From an uncultured Lachnospira sp. (lineage in GTDB: Bacteria; Bacillota; Clostridia; Lachnospirales; Lachnospiraceae): a DNA stretch of 5,558 bases. Positions 1 to 5,558 of the stretch are shown here, in pieces; positions within the stretch are counted from its first letter, which is position 1; each line of letters opens with the position of its first letter. The position numbers and the translations under genes were made by a program. The stretch spans positions 1-5,558 of the forward strand of contig CAAHEK010000077.1 of assembly GCA_900772425.1 (NCBI GenBank), in the 5' to 3' direction. Below the pieces are notes generated by a model that did no database searches, was not told where the DNA came from, and worked only from the letters and a program-made list of their open reading frames with translations.

Positions 1-55
1 AATTTATAAACATATATATTTCAATTTCACCCAAAACACACTCTTTCTAAATTAT

Positions 56-89
56 AAAAAGCCCTTAAGTTATTATAACTCAAGGGCTT
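56..89 (-). terminator. Rho-independent terminator after secG
   Basis: A 13-position inverted repeat (59-71 against 77-89) with a 5-base loop begins 5 bases beyond the secG stop codon. On the minus strand it is followed by a run of U (plus-strand A at 56-60). The one imperfect position (67/81) is an A-C mismatch on plus-strand RNA but a U-G wobble on minus-strand RNA. Together with the U run, this fits a terminator for leftward transcription. It closes the glycolysis-secG cluster. Weak plus-strand activity is possible, since TTTT lies at 93-96, but no plus-strand gene is seen that would need it. Confidence 0.88.
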
Positions 90-94
90 CTCTT

Positions 95-352
95 TTAAAA
101 ATTAATATTCAAAATAACCGCTATCAATATAAATAGAACTGTTAAAACCTTAGTGATTGTAACAAGTTTACCTTCCATTGAACGACCTTTATTCTTACCC
201 CAGTAAGTATCAGCAGCACCGCTAATAGCTCCGGATAAACCGTTCTGCTTACTTTCCTGCATAAGAACTATTATTGTTAACGCTACACATATTATTACAA
301 AAATTATCATTAATGCAACTCTTATAGTATCAGCCCATGACATTCCGAACAT
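95..352 (-). CDS. secG: Protein translocase subunit SecG
   Basis: SecG is the small, non-essential membrane subunit of the SecYEG channel and assists SecA-driven export. The 85-residue product has the family layout: a short N-terminus, a first membrane helix at about residues 9-31, a conserved loop with QESKQNGLSG (32-41), a polar Tyr-Trp-Gly-Lys-Asn stretch (50-54), and a second helix at about 63-83. Length and two-helix topology match the family. I chose ATG at 350-352 because AGGAGG at 361-366 sits 8 bases upstream of it. A longer reading from GTG at 359-361 overlaps that ribosome binding site, and ATG at 341-343 lies too far from it. The gene follows gpmI by 128 bases with no terminator between them, so read-through from gpmI is possible, as is its own weak promoter. 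A terminator follows directly. The genes often found after secG (rnr, smpB) are not visible here. Confidence 0.95.
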   Translation of the reverse strand: MFGMSWADTIRVALMIIFVIICVALTIIVLMQESKQNGLSGAISGAADTYWGKNKGRSMEGKLVTITKVLTVLFILIAVILNINF

Positions 353-360
353 CAAACACA

Positions 361-366
361 CCTCCT
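361..366 (-). promoter_or_regulatory. secG ribosome binding site that decides the start
   Basis: Minus-strand AGGAGG is a full match to the anti-Shine-Dalgarno core. Its 8-base spacing selects the ATG at 350-352 and excludes the upstream in-frame GTG, whose first base is the last base of this site. Confidence 0.9.
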
Positions 367-383
367 ATTGCAAAACTAACACA

Positions 384-412
384 ACATTAGTAGTTTATCA
401 TATGATAGTCAA
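384..412 (-). promoter_or_regulatory. Weak promoter candidate for secG
   Basis: TTGACT (407-412) and TAATGT (384-389) are spaced by 17 bases on the minus strand, upstream of the secG ribosome binding site. The -35 is good (5 of 6) and the -10 is poor (3 of 6). A separate perfect TATAAT lies at 439-444 but has no convincing -35. The spacer overlaps a 12-bp palindrome at 396-407. Transcription may instead simply continue from gpmI. Confidence 0.25.
396..407. repeat. 12-bp perfect palindrome upstream of secG
   Basis: TATCATATGATA is a perfect dyad with no central gap. It lies between the candidate -35 and -10 boxes of secG, a position typical of a repressor site, but I recognise no regulator for it. 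In such AT-rich sequence it may be chance. Confidence 0.4.
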
Positions 413-480
413 TTCTGCAACTGTTATTTTATCACTAAATTATATTATTTTCAGTATAAACCTTAATACTGTAACTCATT

Positions 481-2019
481 CTACTTAAGTGTTAAAAGTG
501 ACTCTCCTGTCATATCAGCAGGTTTCTCAAGTCCCATTATATCAATAAGTGTAGGTACTATATCGCAAAGCTTTCCGTTTTCTTTTAATGTGTATTTCTC
601 ATCATAATTAACAAGAATAAATGGAACCGGATTAGTTGTATGTGCTGTAAATGGCTCACCATTCTCATCAATAAGCTTTTCAGCATTACCATGATCTGCA
701 CAGATAAACATTACTCCATCAACTTCCTTAACAGCTTCAACAGCTTTTCCAACACACTCATCAACTGTTTCTATTGCCTTGATAACAGCTGATTCAACAC
801 CTGTATGTCCAACCATATCAGGGTTAGCGAAGTTAATTATAATAACATCGTATTTATCTGACTTAATTGCACCAAGAAGCTTATCACATACTTCAGGAGC
901 ACTCATTTCAGGCTGGAGATCATAAGTAGCTACCTTAGGAGACTTTACTAATATTCTGTCTTCTCCGTTATTAGGCTCTTCAACACCACCGTTAAAGAAG
1001 AATGTTACATGAGCATATTTCTCTGTTTCAGCAATTCTTGCCTGTGTCATATTATGAGCAGCAAGGAACTCGCCAAATGTATTCTTTATTTCTTCTTTCT
1101 TGAATGCAACACTCTTATTGCCAATTGTAACATCATAATCTGTAAAGCATACATATTTAACCTGTTTTCTTGGTCCTCTGTTAAATCCGTTAAATTCGTC
1201 ATCACAGAAGCATCTTGTTATTTCTCTTGCTCTGTCCGGTCTGAAATTAAAGCATATTACAGAATCGCCATCCTTAATTGTAGCAAGTGGCTTTCCATCT
1301 TTCTTAATAACTGTAGGGACTACGAATTCATCTGTCTTTCCATCTTCATATGATGCATTAATAGCACAGTTAGCACATGCTGCTTCATTTCCTTCGCCAT
1401 TTACAAGTGCATTATAAGCAGCTTCTACTCTGTCCCATCTGTTATCTCTGTCCATTACATAATAACGTCCCATAATAGATGCAATTTTACCTACACCTAT
1501 TTCATCCATCTTATCATATAATTCCTTTATAAATGTCTTACCACCATCTGTAGCTGTATCACGTCCATCCATAAATCCATGAACATAAACATTTGTAAGA
1601 CCATTTCTCTTTGCAAGTTCAAGAAGTGCATAAAGGTGTGTAATATGGCTGTGAACACCACCATCAGATAAAAGTCCGTATAAATGTAAATCTGAATTGT
1701 TCTTCTTACAATTATCTATTGCTGCAAGAAGCTCAGGATTTTCAAAGAAATCTCCATCTTCTATTGACTTTGTGATTCTTGTAAGTTCCTGATATACAAC
1801 TCTTCCAGCTCCCATGTTAAGATGTCCTACTTCTGAATTACCCATCTGACCGTCAGGAAGTCCAACTGCAAGTCCGCTTGCATATCCTTTAACAAATGGA
1901 TATTCGTTCATAAGCTTGTCCATTACTGGTGTATTTGCCAATGCAATTCCATTTCCCTTTATATTATCGCTTAAACCATATCCATCAAGTATCATCAATA
2001 CAACTGGTTTCTTACTCAT
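481..2019 (-). CDS. gpmI: 2,3-bisphosphoglycerate-independent phosphoglycerate mutase
   Basis: This cytoplasmic two-metal (usually Mn) enzyme converts 3-phosphoglycerate to 2-phosphoglycerate through a phosphoserine intermediate. The 512 residues match the usual length of about 510. The alkaline-phosphatase-like metal domain is split around the transferase domain. Visible active-site residues include Asp12 (ILDGYG), the phosphorylated Ser62 (GNSEVGH), His123, Asp151-Arg153-Asp154 (DGRD), Arg185, Arg191, Arg260 and Arg263 (RPDR), Lys334, Asp401 and His405 (NPDMVGH), Asp442-His443 (ADHGN) and His460. These correspond, with a 0-2 residue shift, to the catalytic set known from the Geobacillus enzyme, so it should be active. 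I start at ATG 2017-2019 because GGAGG at 2025-2029 sits 5 bases upstream and the protein then opens with the usual Lys-rich strand into Asp12. The frame stays open upstream to 2103, but those 28 residues do not resemble the family. A hairpin separates it from tpiA, and promoter-like boxes precede it. Confidence 0.98.
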   Translation of the reverse strand: MSKKPVVLMILDGYGLSDNIKGNGIALANTPVMDKLMNEYPFVKGYASGLAVGLPDGQMGNSEVGHLNMGAGRVVYQELTRITKSIEDGDFFENPELLAAIDNCKKNNSDLHLYGLLSDGGVHSHITHLYALLELAKRNGLTNVYVHGFMDGRDTATDGGKTFIKELYDKMDEIGVGKIASIMGRYYVMDRDNRWDRVEAAYNALVNGEGNEAACANCAINASYEDGKTDEFVVPTVIKKDGKPLATIKDGDSVICFNFRPDRAREITRCFCDDEFNGFNRGPRKQVKYVCFTDYDVTIGNKSVAFKKEEIKNTFGEFLAAHNMTQARIAETEKYAHVTFFFNGGVEEPNNGEDRILVKSPKVATYDLQPEMSAPEVCDKLLGAIKSDKYDVIIINFANPDMVGHTGVESAVIKAIETVDECVGKAVEAVKEVDGVMFICADHGNAEKLIDENGEPFTAHTTNPVPFILVNYDEKYTLKENGKLCDIVPTLIDIMGLEKPADMTGESLLTLK

Positions 2020-2023
2020 ATTA

Positions 2024-2029
2024 TCCTCC
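2024..2029 (-). promoter_or_regulatory. gpmI ribosome binding site that decides the start
   Basis: Minus-strand GGAGGA lies 4 bases before ATG 2017-2019, with its GGAGG core 5 bases away. It sits inside the open frame that continues upstream, so the longer reading is not the real protein. An in-frame ATG at 2029-2031 overlaps this site and is also excluded. Confidence 0.88.
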
Positions 2030-2056
2030 ATTCTTAACTGCCAATATCTTTTATTT

Positions 2057-2103
2057 AAAATAAAAATCATGCTCAAAATATGCCAAAACAGCAAAATATC
2101 CAA
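2057..2103 (-). promoter_or_regulatory. Promoter candidates for gpmI
   Basis: Two overlapping candidates are visible on the minus strand. TTGGCA (2081-2086) pairs with TATTTT (2057-2062) over 18 bases, giving a start near 2050 and a leader of about 30 bases. TTGGAT (2098-2103) pairs with TATTTT (2075-2080) over 17 bases. The first has the better -35 (5 of 6). Both lie downstream of the hairpin after tpiA, so either could give gpmI its own transcript. The tract is AT-rich, so chance matches are likely. Confidence 0.4.
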
Positions 2104-2160
2104 GCCTTTAGCATAATAACATATTTCAATTCAAAATAAAAGTAAAAAGATAAATATTTA

Positions 2161-2190
2161 GGGGATTGCCACAAATGCGTGACAATCCCC
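2161..2190 (-). terminator. Hairpin after tpiA, probable weak terminator
   Basis: An 8-bp GC-rich outer stem (GGGGATTG/CAATCCCC), one imperfect position, 3 inner pairs and a 6-base loop start 17 bases past the tpiA stop. The imperfect position is a C-A mismatch on plus RNA but a G-U wobble on minus RNA, which favours leftward use. The tail is poor: minus RNA continues UAAAUAUUUAUCUUUUU, so the clean U run comes about 12 bases late. It may terminate only partly, or act as a 3'-end stabiliser or processing hairpin between tpiA and gpmI. Confidence 0.65.
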
Positions 2191-2207
2191 TGCGTCAGCT
2201 TCTATTT

Positions 2208-2957
2208 TTATTGGTCAAACATTACTATATCTGCGAACTCTGGTTTTAGACTTGCACCTCCAACCAGGCCTCCGTCAATATCAGGCTGTGCAAATATCTC
2301 TTTTGCATTAGCCGCATTAACACTTCCACCATAAAGAATTCTTATATTATCAGCTGTCTCATCATCATAAATGTTCCTGATATTATGTCTTATTGCTTCA
2401 CATACTTCCTGTGCCTGCGCTGATGTGGCAACCCTGCCTGTTCCGATAGCCCATATAGGTTCGTATGCTATCACACATTTAACAGCCTGTTCCTTTGTAA
2501 CAAACTCAAATGCACTCTCTATCTGTTCTTTTATGAAATCAAGAGTAATTCCTTCTTCTCTCTGTGATATACTCTCTCCACAACATATTATAGGAATAAG
2601 TTCATGTTCAATTGCTTTACGGACCTTCTTATTAATCATATCATTGTCTTCATTAAAATACTGACGTCTTTCTGAATGTCCAATGATTACATATGTAACA
2701 CCTGCATCTACCAACATGCTAGGTGATAATTCTCCTGTAAATGCACCCTTCTCTTCATAATACATATTCTCTGCGCCAATTTTTATGTTGCTGTCCTTAC
2801 TTGTCTCTACCGCAGGTACTATATCAATTGCCGGAACACAAAAGACAACCTCTGCCACAGCATCTTTAATCAAAGGCTTCACATCATCTATCAGCCTCAC
2901 AGTTTCATTAGGCGTCATATTCATCTTCCAGTTACCTGCTACAATCTTTCTACGCAT
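2208..2957 (-). CDS. tpiA: Triose-phosphate isomerase
   Basis: This enzyme interconverts dihydroxyacetone phosphate and D-glyceraldehyde 3-phosphate in the cytoplasm, normally as a dimer. The 249-residue product has the standard single TIM-barrel length. Visible motifs are Asn9 and Lys11 (AGNWKMN), the catalytic His94 (IIGHSERR), Cys125-Cys126 before GES, the catalytic base Glu166 ([11 protein letters not shown]), the flexible phosphate-gripping loop at about 166-177, and the phosphate-binding GGSVN (210-214) and GLVGGASL (230-237) turns. All are intact, so an active enzyme is expected. ATG at 2955-2957 is supported by GGGAGGG (2966-2972), whose GGAGG core is 9 bases upstream. The gene lies 264 bases after pgk, beyond a strong terminator, and several promoter candidates precede it. 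It probably has at least partly independent transcription. Confidence 0.98.
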   Translation of the reverse strand: MRRKIVAGNWKMNMTPNETVRLIDDVKPLIKDAVAEVVFCVPAIDIVPAVETSKDSNIKIGAENMYYEEKGAFTGELSPSMLVDAGVTYVIIGHSERRQYFNEDNDMINKKVRKAIEHELIPIICCGESISQREEGITLDFIKEQIESAFEFVTKEQAVKCVIAYEPIWAIGTGRVATSAQAQEVCEAIRHNIRNIYDDETADNIRILYGGSVNAANAKEIFAQPDIDGGLVGGASLKPEFADIVMFDQ

Positions 2958-3035
2958 ATCTAATTCCCTCCCGAAATCAGTAATTCAGATTATTCCACAT
3001 TAGTAGCGTCATGCACAATCTTACAATACAAATAA

Positions 3036-3065
3036 ATTATATGCTGAATTATAAATTTGTATGAA
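3036..3065 (-). promoter_or_regulatory. Secondary promoter candidate for tpiA
   Basis: TTCATA (3060-3065) and a perfect TATAAT (3036-3041) are spaced by 18 bases on the minus strand, which would give a leader of about 70 bases. The -35 matches only 4 of 6. It is weaker than the candidate at 3096-3124, and TATAAT strings are easily met in this AT-rich spacer. Confidence 0.3.
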
Positions 3066-3095
3066 ATTAATTCACTCACTTATTAAATTAATAGA

Positions 3096-3124
3096 ATTAT
3101 AACACACTTTTTTAAAGATTTCCA
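3096..3124 (-). promoter_or_regulatory. Probable tpiA promoter with extended -10
   Basis: On the minus strand TGGAAA (3119-3124; 4 of 6) is followed after 17 bases by a perfect TATAAT (3096-3101). The -10 is preceded by TG at the extended -10 position (TGTTATAAT). It lies just downstream of the pgk terminator and would start RNA near 3089, leaving a leader of about 130 bases before tpiA. I saw no recognisable riboswitch in that leader. Confidence 0.55.
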
Positions 3125-3134
3125 TAAAATTAGC

Positions 3135-3174
3135 AAAAAATTACAGACACAATTTATCATTTTGTGTCTGTAAT
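3135..3174 (-). terminator. Strong Rho-independent terminator after pgk
   Basis: A perfect 12-bp inverted repeat (3141-3152 against 3162-3173; arm TTACAGACACAA) can be extended by one A-T pair and has a 9-base loop. On minus-strand RNA it is followed by six U (plus-strand A at 3135-3140). It lies 47 bases past the pgk stop and is the most convincing terminator in the window. It should limit read-through from pgk into tpiA. A promoter-like sequence immediately upstream makes it possible that it is also the 5' end of another transcript. Confidence 0.92.
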
Positions 3175-3180
3175 CGTAAA

Positions 3181-3208
3181 AATATATATAACTGTCAGTA
3201 AATGTCAA
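3181..3208 (-). promoter_or_regulatory. Consensus-like promoter abutting the pgk terminator
   Basis: A perfect TTGACA (3203-3208) is followed after 16 bases by TATATT (3181-3186; 5 of 6) on the minus strand. The predicted RNA start, near 3174-3175, coincides with the first base of the terminator hairpin. If active it would make either a very short terminated RNA or, on read-through, a tpiA message with a hairpin at its 5' end. The box match is the best in the window, but activity is not shown. Confidence 0.45.
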
Positions 3209-3221
3209 ACAAATAATTATA

Positions 3222-4415
3222 TTATTTATCGTTTGCAGCTACTACTCCCGGAAGTTCCTTTCCTTCAAGGAATTCAAGTGAAGCTCCACCACCTGTAGAA
3301 ATATGTGTCATCTTATCACCAAATCCAAGATTGTTAACAGCTGCGGCAGAATCTCCTCCACCGATAATTGTTGTAGCATCCTTAAGCTGTGCAAGTTCCT
3401 GTGCTACAGCGATTGTTCCTGCTGCAAAATTAGGGAACTCAAATACACCCATAGGTCCATTCCATACTACTGTCTTAGCATCCTTTAATGCTTCCTTGTA
3501 AAGTTCGCATGTCTTTGGTCCTATATCCATGCCCATATCATCATCTTCCTGATATCCGGCTTCTACTACACGAGAAGGTGCATCATTACTAAATTCCTTT
3601 GTAACAACTGTATCAATAGGAATAAGCATCTTAACCCCCTTTTCTTCAGCCTTCTTCATCATATCCTTAGCATAATCAAGATAATCATCTTCTACTAAAG
3701 ACTTACCAACATTACCACCATGTGCTTTCTGGAATGTATAAGACATACCACCACCGATGATTAATGTATCAACCTTATCAAGAAGGTTATTGATTACAGA
3801 AATCTTTGATGAAACCTTTGAACCACCAAGAATAGCTACGAAAGGTCTTACAGGATTGTTAACTGCATTACCAAGAAAATCTATTTCTTTCTGCATAAGA
3901 TAACCAACTACAGCTGTCTTAACATACTTTGTTACACCAACATTTGAGCAGTGAGCTCTGTGAGCTGTACCAAATGCATCGTTAACAAATACATCAGCTA
4001 TAGAAGCTAAATCCTTAGAGAATTCCTCTCCGTTCTTTGTCTCTTCTGCTCTGAAACGAGTATTTTCAAGAAGTATAACATCTCCATCGTTCATTGCTGC
4101 AACTGCTGCTTTAGCATTCTCACCTACAACTGTATCATCAGCAGCAAACTTAACTTCCTGACCAAGAAGCTCTGAAAGTCTCTTTGCAACTGGTGCAAGT
4201 GATAATGAAGCATCAGGTCCCTTTGGTTTACCAAGATGTGAGCAAAGTATAACCTTTCCACCATCGTTTATTAACTTCTTAATTGTTGGAAGAGCTGCAA
4301 CAAGACGTGTTTCATCAGTAATCTTGCTTCCATCAAGTGGAACATTAAAATCACATCTGCATAATACTCTCTGTCCTTTTACGTTGATATCATCAACTGA
4401 CTTCTTATTAAGCAT
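3222..4415 (-). CDS. pgk: Phosphoglycerate kinase
   Basis: Pgk transfers the acyl phosphate of 1,3-bisphosphoglycerate to ADP, giving 3-phosphoglycerate and ATP. It is a cytoplasmic, monomeric, two-domain enzyme. The 397 residues fit the family norm. The N-terminal substrate domain shows Asp22 and Asn24 (RCDFNVPL), Arg37, His60 (SHLGKPKG), Arg120 (LLENTRF) and Arg153 (GTAHRAH). The C-terminal nucleotide domain shows Lys200 (LGGSKVSSK), GGGMSYTF (221-228), Glu326 in the GPMGVFE region, GGGDS (352-356) and STGGGAS (373-379). All key residues are present. ATG at 4413-4415 is supported by GGAGGA (4422-4427), whose GGAGG core is 7 bases upstream. A terminator and a promoter candidate with a 14-bp palindrome separate it from gap, so pgk may be controlled independently of gap. 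Confidence 0.98.
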   Translation of the reverse strand: MLNKKSVDDINVKGQRVLCRCDFNVPLDGSKITDETRLVAALPTIKKLINDGGKVILCSHLGKPKGPDASLSLAPVAKRLSELLGQEVKFAADDTVVGENAKAAVAAMNDGDVILLENTRFRAEETKNGEEFSKDLASIADVFVNDAFGTAHRAHCSNVGVTKYVKTAVVGYLMQKEIDFLGNAVNNPVRPFVAILGGSKVSSKISVINNLLDKVDTLIIGGGMSYTFQKAHGGNVGKSLVEDDYLDYAKDMMKKAEEKGVKMLIPIDTVVTKEFSNDAPSRVVEAGYQEDDDMGMDIGPKTCELYKEALKDAKTVVWNGPMGVFEFPNFAAGTIAVAQELAQLKDATTIIGGGDSAAAVNNLGFGDKMTHISTGGGASLEFLEGKELPGVVAANDK

Positions 4416-4434
4416 ATTAATTCCTCCATATCTT

Positions 4435-4448
4435 TGAGATTAATCTCA
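4435..4448. promoter_or_regulatory. 14-bp perfect palindrome, possible operator in pgk leader
   Basis: TGAGATTAATCTCA is a perfect dyad. It directly abuts the candidate -10 box (4449-4454), overlaps the predicted RNA start near 4442, and ends 7 bases before the pgk ribosome binding site. This is a classic repressor position. As RNA it can form only a 5-bp stem with a UUAA loop. It does not fit the CcpA, Rex or CggR operator patterns as I know them, so the regulator is unknown. Confidence 0.5.
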
Positions 4449-4478
4449 TTCATAAATCAGACCTGTAAAATATGTCCA
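4449..4478 (-). promoter_or_regulatory. Promoter candidate for pgk
   Basis: TGGACA (4473-4478; 5 of 6) and TATGAA (4449-4454; 4 of 6) are spaced by 18 bases on the minus strand. The predicted start is near 4442, giving a short leader of about 27 bases. It lies downstream of the gap terminator. CAGAC and GTCTG arms (4458-4462 and 4479-4483) flank the spacer and -35, forming only a weak imperfect inverted repeat. Confidence 0.4.
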
Positions 4479-4506
4479 GTCTGTATATAGTATATTTATT
4501 TAGTGT

Positions 4507-4551
4507 AATAAAATACCGGAGAATCAGTAATTCATCTCATTCTCCGGTATT
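4507..4551 (-). terminator. Rho-independent terminator after gap
   Basis: A perfect 13-bp inverted repeat (4512-4524 against 4539-4551, with a CCGGAGA core) with a 14-base loop lies 17 bases past the gap stop. Minus-strand RNA continues UUUUAUUA, a fair but interrupted U tract. It probably ends most gap transcripts, with some read-through into pgk possible. No T-rich tail follows on the plus strand, so it is one-directional. Confidence 0.83.
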
Positions 4552-4568
4552 CAACGCACAAATATATA

Positions 4569-5558
4569 TTAGTTCAATTCAGCAAAGTACTTAATTGTTC
4601 TAACCATCTGGCTTGTGTATGAGTTCTCGTTATCATACCAAGAAACAACCTGAACCTGGCAGCCACCGTTTGGAAGGTCATTAACCATTGTCTGAGTAGC
4701 ATCGAATAATGAACCAAATCTCATACCAACGATATCGCTAGATACAATCAGCTCTGTGTTGTAACCGAATGACTCTGTTGCAGCAGCCTTCATAGCAGCA
4801 TTGACTTCATCAACAGTAACCTTCTTAGCAACTACAGCATTAAGAATTGTTGTAGAACCTGTAGGTGTAGGAACTCTCTGAGCAGCTCCGATAAGCTTTC
4901 CGTTAAGTTCTGGAATAACAAGACCGATAGCCTTAGCAGCACCTGTTGAGTTAGGAACGATGTTAGCAGCACCTGCTCTAGATCTTCTTAAATCACCCTT
5001 TCTCTGTGGGCCATCAAGAATCATCTGATCACCTGTGTAAGCATGAATTGTACACATGATACCTGACTCGATTGTTGCACAATCATTAAGAGCCTTAGCC
5101 ATAGGAGCTAAACAGTTTGTTGTACAAGAAGCAGCTGAGATAATCTTGTCATCTGCTGTAAGTGTTTCATGGTTAACATTATATACGATAGTCTTAAGAT
5201 CATTACCAGCTGGAGCTGAGATAACAACCTTCTTAGCACCTGCATTGATATGAGCCTGTGCCTTAGCCTTAGATGTGTAGAAACCTGAGCACTCTAAAAC
5301 TACGTCAACACCAATTTCACCCCATGGGCAGTTATTAGCATCTGGCTCTTTGTAAATCTTAATTGTCTTACCTTTAACAGTAATTGTTCCAGCCTCATCA
5401 TCAGCTGTAACATCACTTTCATGTCCGATTTCAACATATCTACCCTGTGATGTATCATACTTTAAAAGATGAGCTAACATTGTTGGGCTTGTTAAATCGT
5501 TGATAGCAACTACTTCATATCCTTCTGCACCAAACATCTGTCTGAATGCAAGTCTACC
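4569..5558 (-). CDS. gap: Glyceraldehyde-3-phosphate dehydrogenase, N-terminus off the window
   Basis: This enzyme oxidises and phosphorylates glyceraldehyde 3-phosphate to 1,3-bisphosphoglycerate, normally with NAD+, as a cytoplasmic tetramer. The frame runs through the right edge. The visible 329 residues open with [10 protein letters not shown], which is the second half of the usual GFGRIGRLAFRQ dinucleotide-binding motif, so roughly a dozen N-terminal residues and the start codon are missing. The internal ATG at 5535-5537 is not the start. Counting from the first visible residue, the catalytic Cys145 lies in SAASCTTNC, the base His172 in TIHAYTGDQ, and STGAAKAIG and RVPTPTGS follow as substrate and phosphate sites. 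Asn20-Asp21 (AINDL) at the end of the second strand fits NAD preference. The C-terminal WYDNENSY is intact. A terminator follows, and the gap promoter and any upstream regulator lie outside the window. Confidence 0.97.
   Translation of the reverse strand, partial: GRLAFRQMFGAEGYEVVAINDLTSPTMLAHLLKYDTSQGRYVEIGHESDVTADDEAGTITVKGKTIKIYKEPDANNCPWGEIGVDVVLECSGFYTSKAKAQAHINAGAKKVVISAPAGNDLKTIVYNVNHETLTADDKIISAASCTTNCLAPMAKALNDCATIESGIMCTIHAYTGDQMILDGPQRKGDLRRSRAGAANIVPNSTGAAKAIGLVIPELNGKLIGAAQRVPTPTGSTTILNAVVAKKVTVDEVNAAMKAAATESFGYNTELIVSSDIVGMRFGSLFDATQTMVNDLPNGGCQVQVVSWYDNENSYTSQMVRTIKYFAELN

Noticed and set aside
1..55. Left edge as part of a gene or promoter for the next gene
   Set aside because: The stretch is AT-rich with no coding signal and no convincing -35/-10 pair. 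Too little is visible to call anything.
452..471. 6-bp hairpin CAGTAT/ATACTG after gpmI as a terminator
   Set aside because: The stem is short, has an 8-base loop and is not followed by a U tract on the minus strand, so it is unlikely to stop transcription into secG.
1009..1353. Plus-strand open frame of 114 codons
   Set aside because: It lies wholly inside gpmI on the opposite strand, has no ribosome binding site or family resemblance, and is a cysteine-rich shadow of the gpmI codons.
1916..2116. Plus-strand open frame of 66 codons across the gpmI start
   Set aside because: It is antisense to the gpmI 5' end and its leader, with no supporting ribosome binding site or recognisable product.
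2161..2200. Alternative TGAC/GTCA pairing beside the tpiA hairpin as an antiterminator
   Set aside because: The competing stem has only about 4 pairs and could not rival the 8+3 bp stem. There is no evidence of a switching element.
2371..3003. Plus-strand open frames at 2371-2664 and 2785-3003
   Set aside because: Both are antisense to tpiA, whose motifs are complete, and neither resembles a known protein.
3303..3488. Plus-strand open frame of 61 codons
   Set aside because: It is antisense to the C-terminal nucleotide domain of pgk and has no independent support.
4435..4448. pgk palindrome as a CcpA cre or Rex site
   Set aside because: It lacks the central CG of cre and the TTGTTAA-spacer-TTAACAA form of Rex sites.
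5056..5253. Plus-strand open frame of 65 codons
   Set aside because: It is antisense to the catalytic region of gap and is a shadow of its alanine-rich codons.

Overview
This window is a stretch of core chromosome from a low-GC Gram-positive bacterium. All five genes lie on the minus strand, so transcription runs from right to left: gap (its first residues lie beyond the right edge), pgk, tpiA, gpmI, secG. Four of them encode consecutive lower-glycolysis and triose steps, and the fifth is a subunit of the Sec protein-export channel. Strong purine-rich ribosome binding sites (GGAGG types), AT-rich spacers, a cofactor-independent phosphoglycerate mutase and this gene order point to a Firmicute of class Clostridia. 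The protein wording looks most like Lachnospiraceae, but that narrower placement is inference from memory and was not searched.

Layout from the right: gap 4569-5558 (5' partial), a hairpin terminator at 4507-4551, a pgk promoter candidate and a 14-bp palindrome, pgk 3222-4415, a strong terminator at 3135-3174 with a consensus-like promoter abutting it, further tpiA promoter candidates, tpiA 2208-2957, a hairpin at 2161-2190, gpmI promoter candidates, gpmI 481-2019, a short spacer with a 12-bp palindrome, secG 95-352, and a terminator at 56-89. The left 55 bases are AT-rich with no gene visible. No spacer exceeds 300 bases.

The enzymes form a chain: TpiA interconverts dihydroxyacetone phosphate and glyceraldehyde 3-phosphate, GapA oxidises and phosphorylates the latter, Pgk makes ATP from 1,3-bisphosphoglycerate, and GpmI converts 3- to 2-phosphoglycerate. 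Enolase, the next step, is not in the window. The most notable non-coding property is that the cluster does not look like one simple operon: gap, pgk and tpiA are each followed by a hairpin, and promoter-like sequences lie before pgk, tpiA, gpmI and, weakly, secG. This suggests several transcription units or partial read-through.

I found no mobile element, CRISPR array, tRNA, rRNA, recognisable riboswitch or novel multi-gene system. The points worth a second look are small regulatory arrangements in the spacers and two start-codon corrections.
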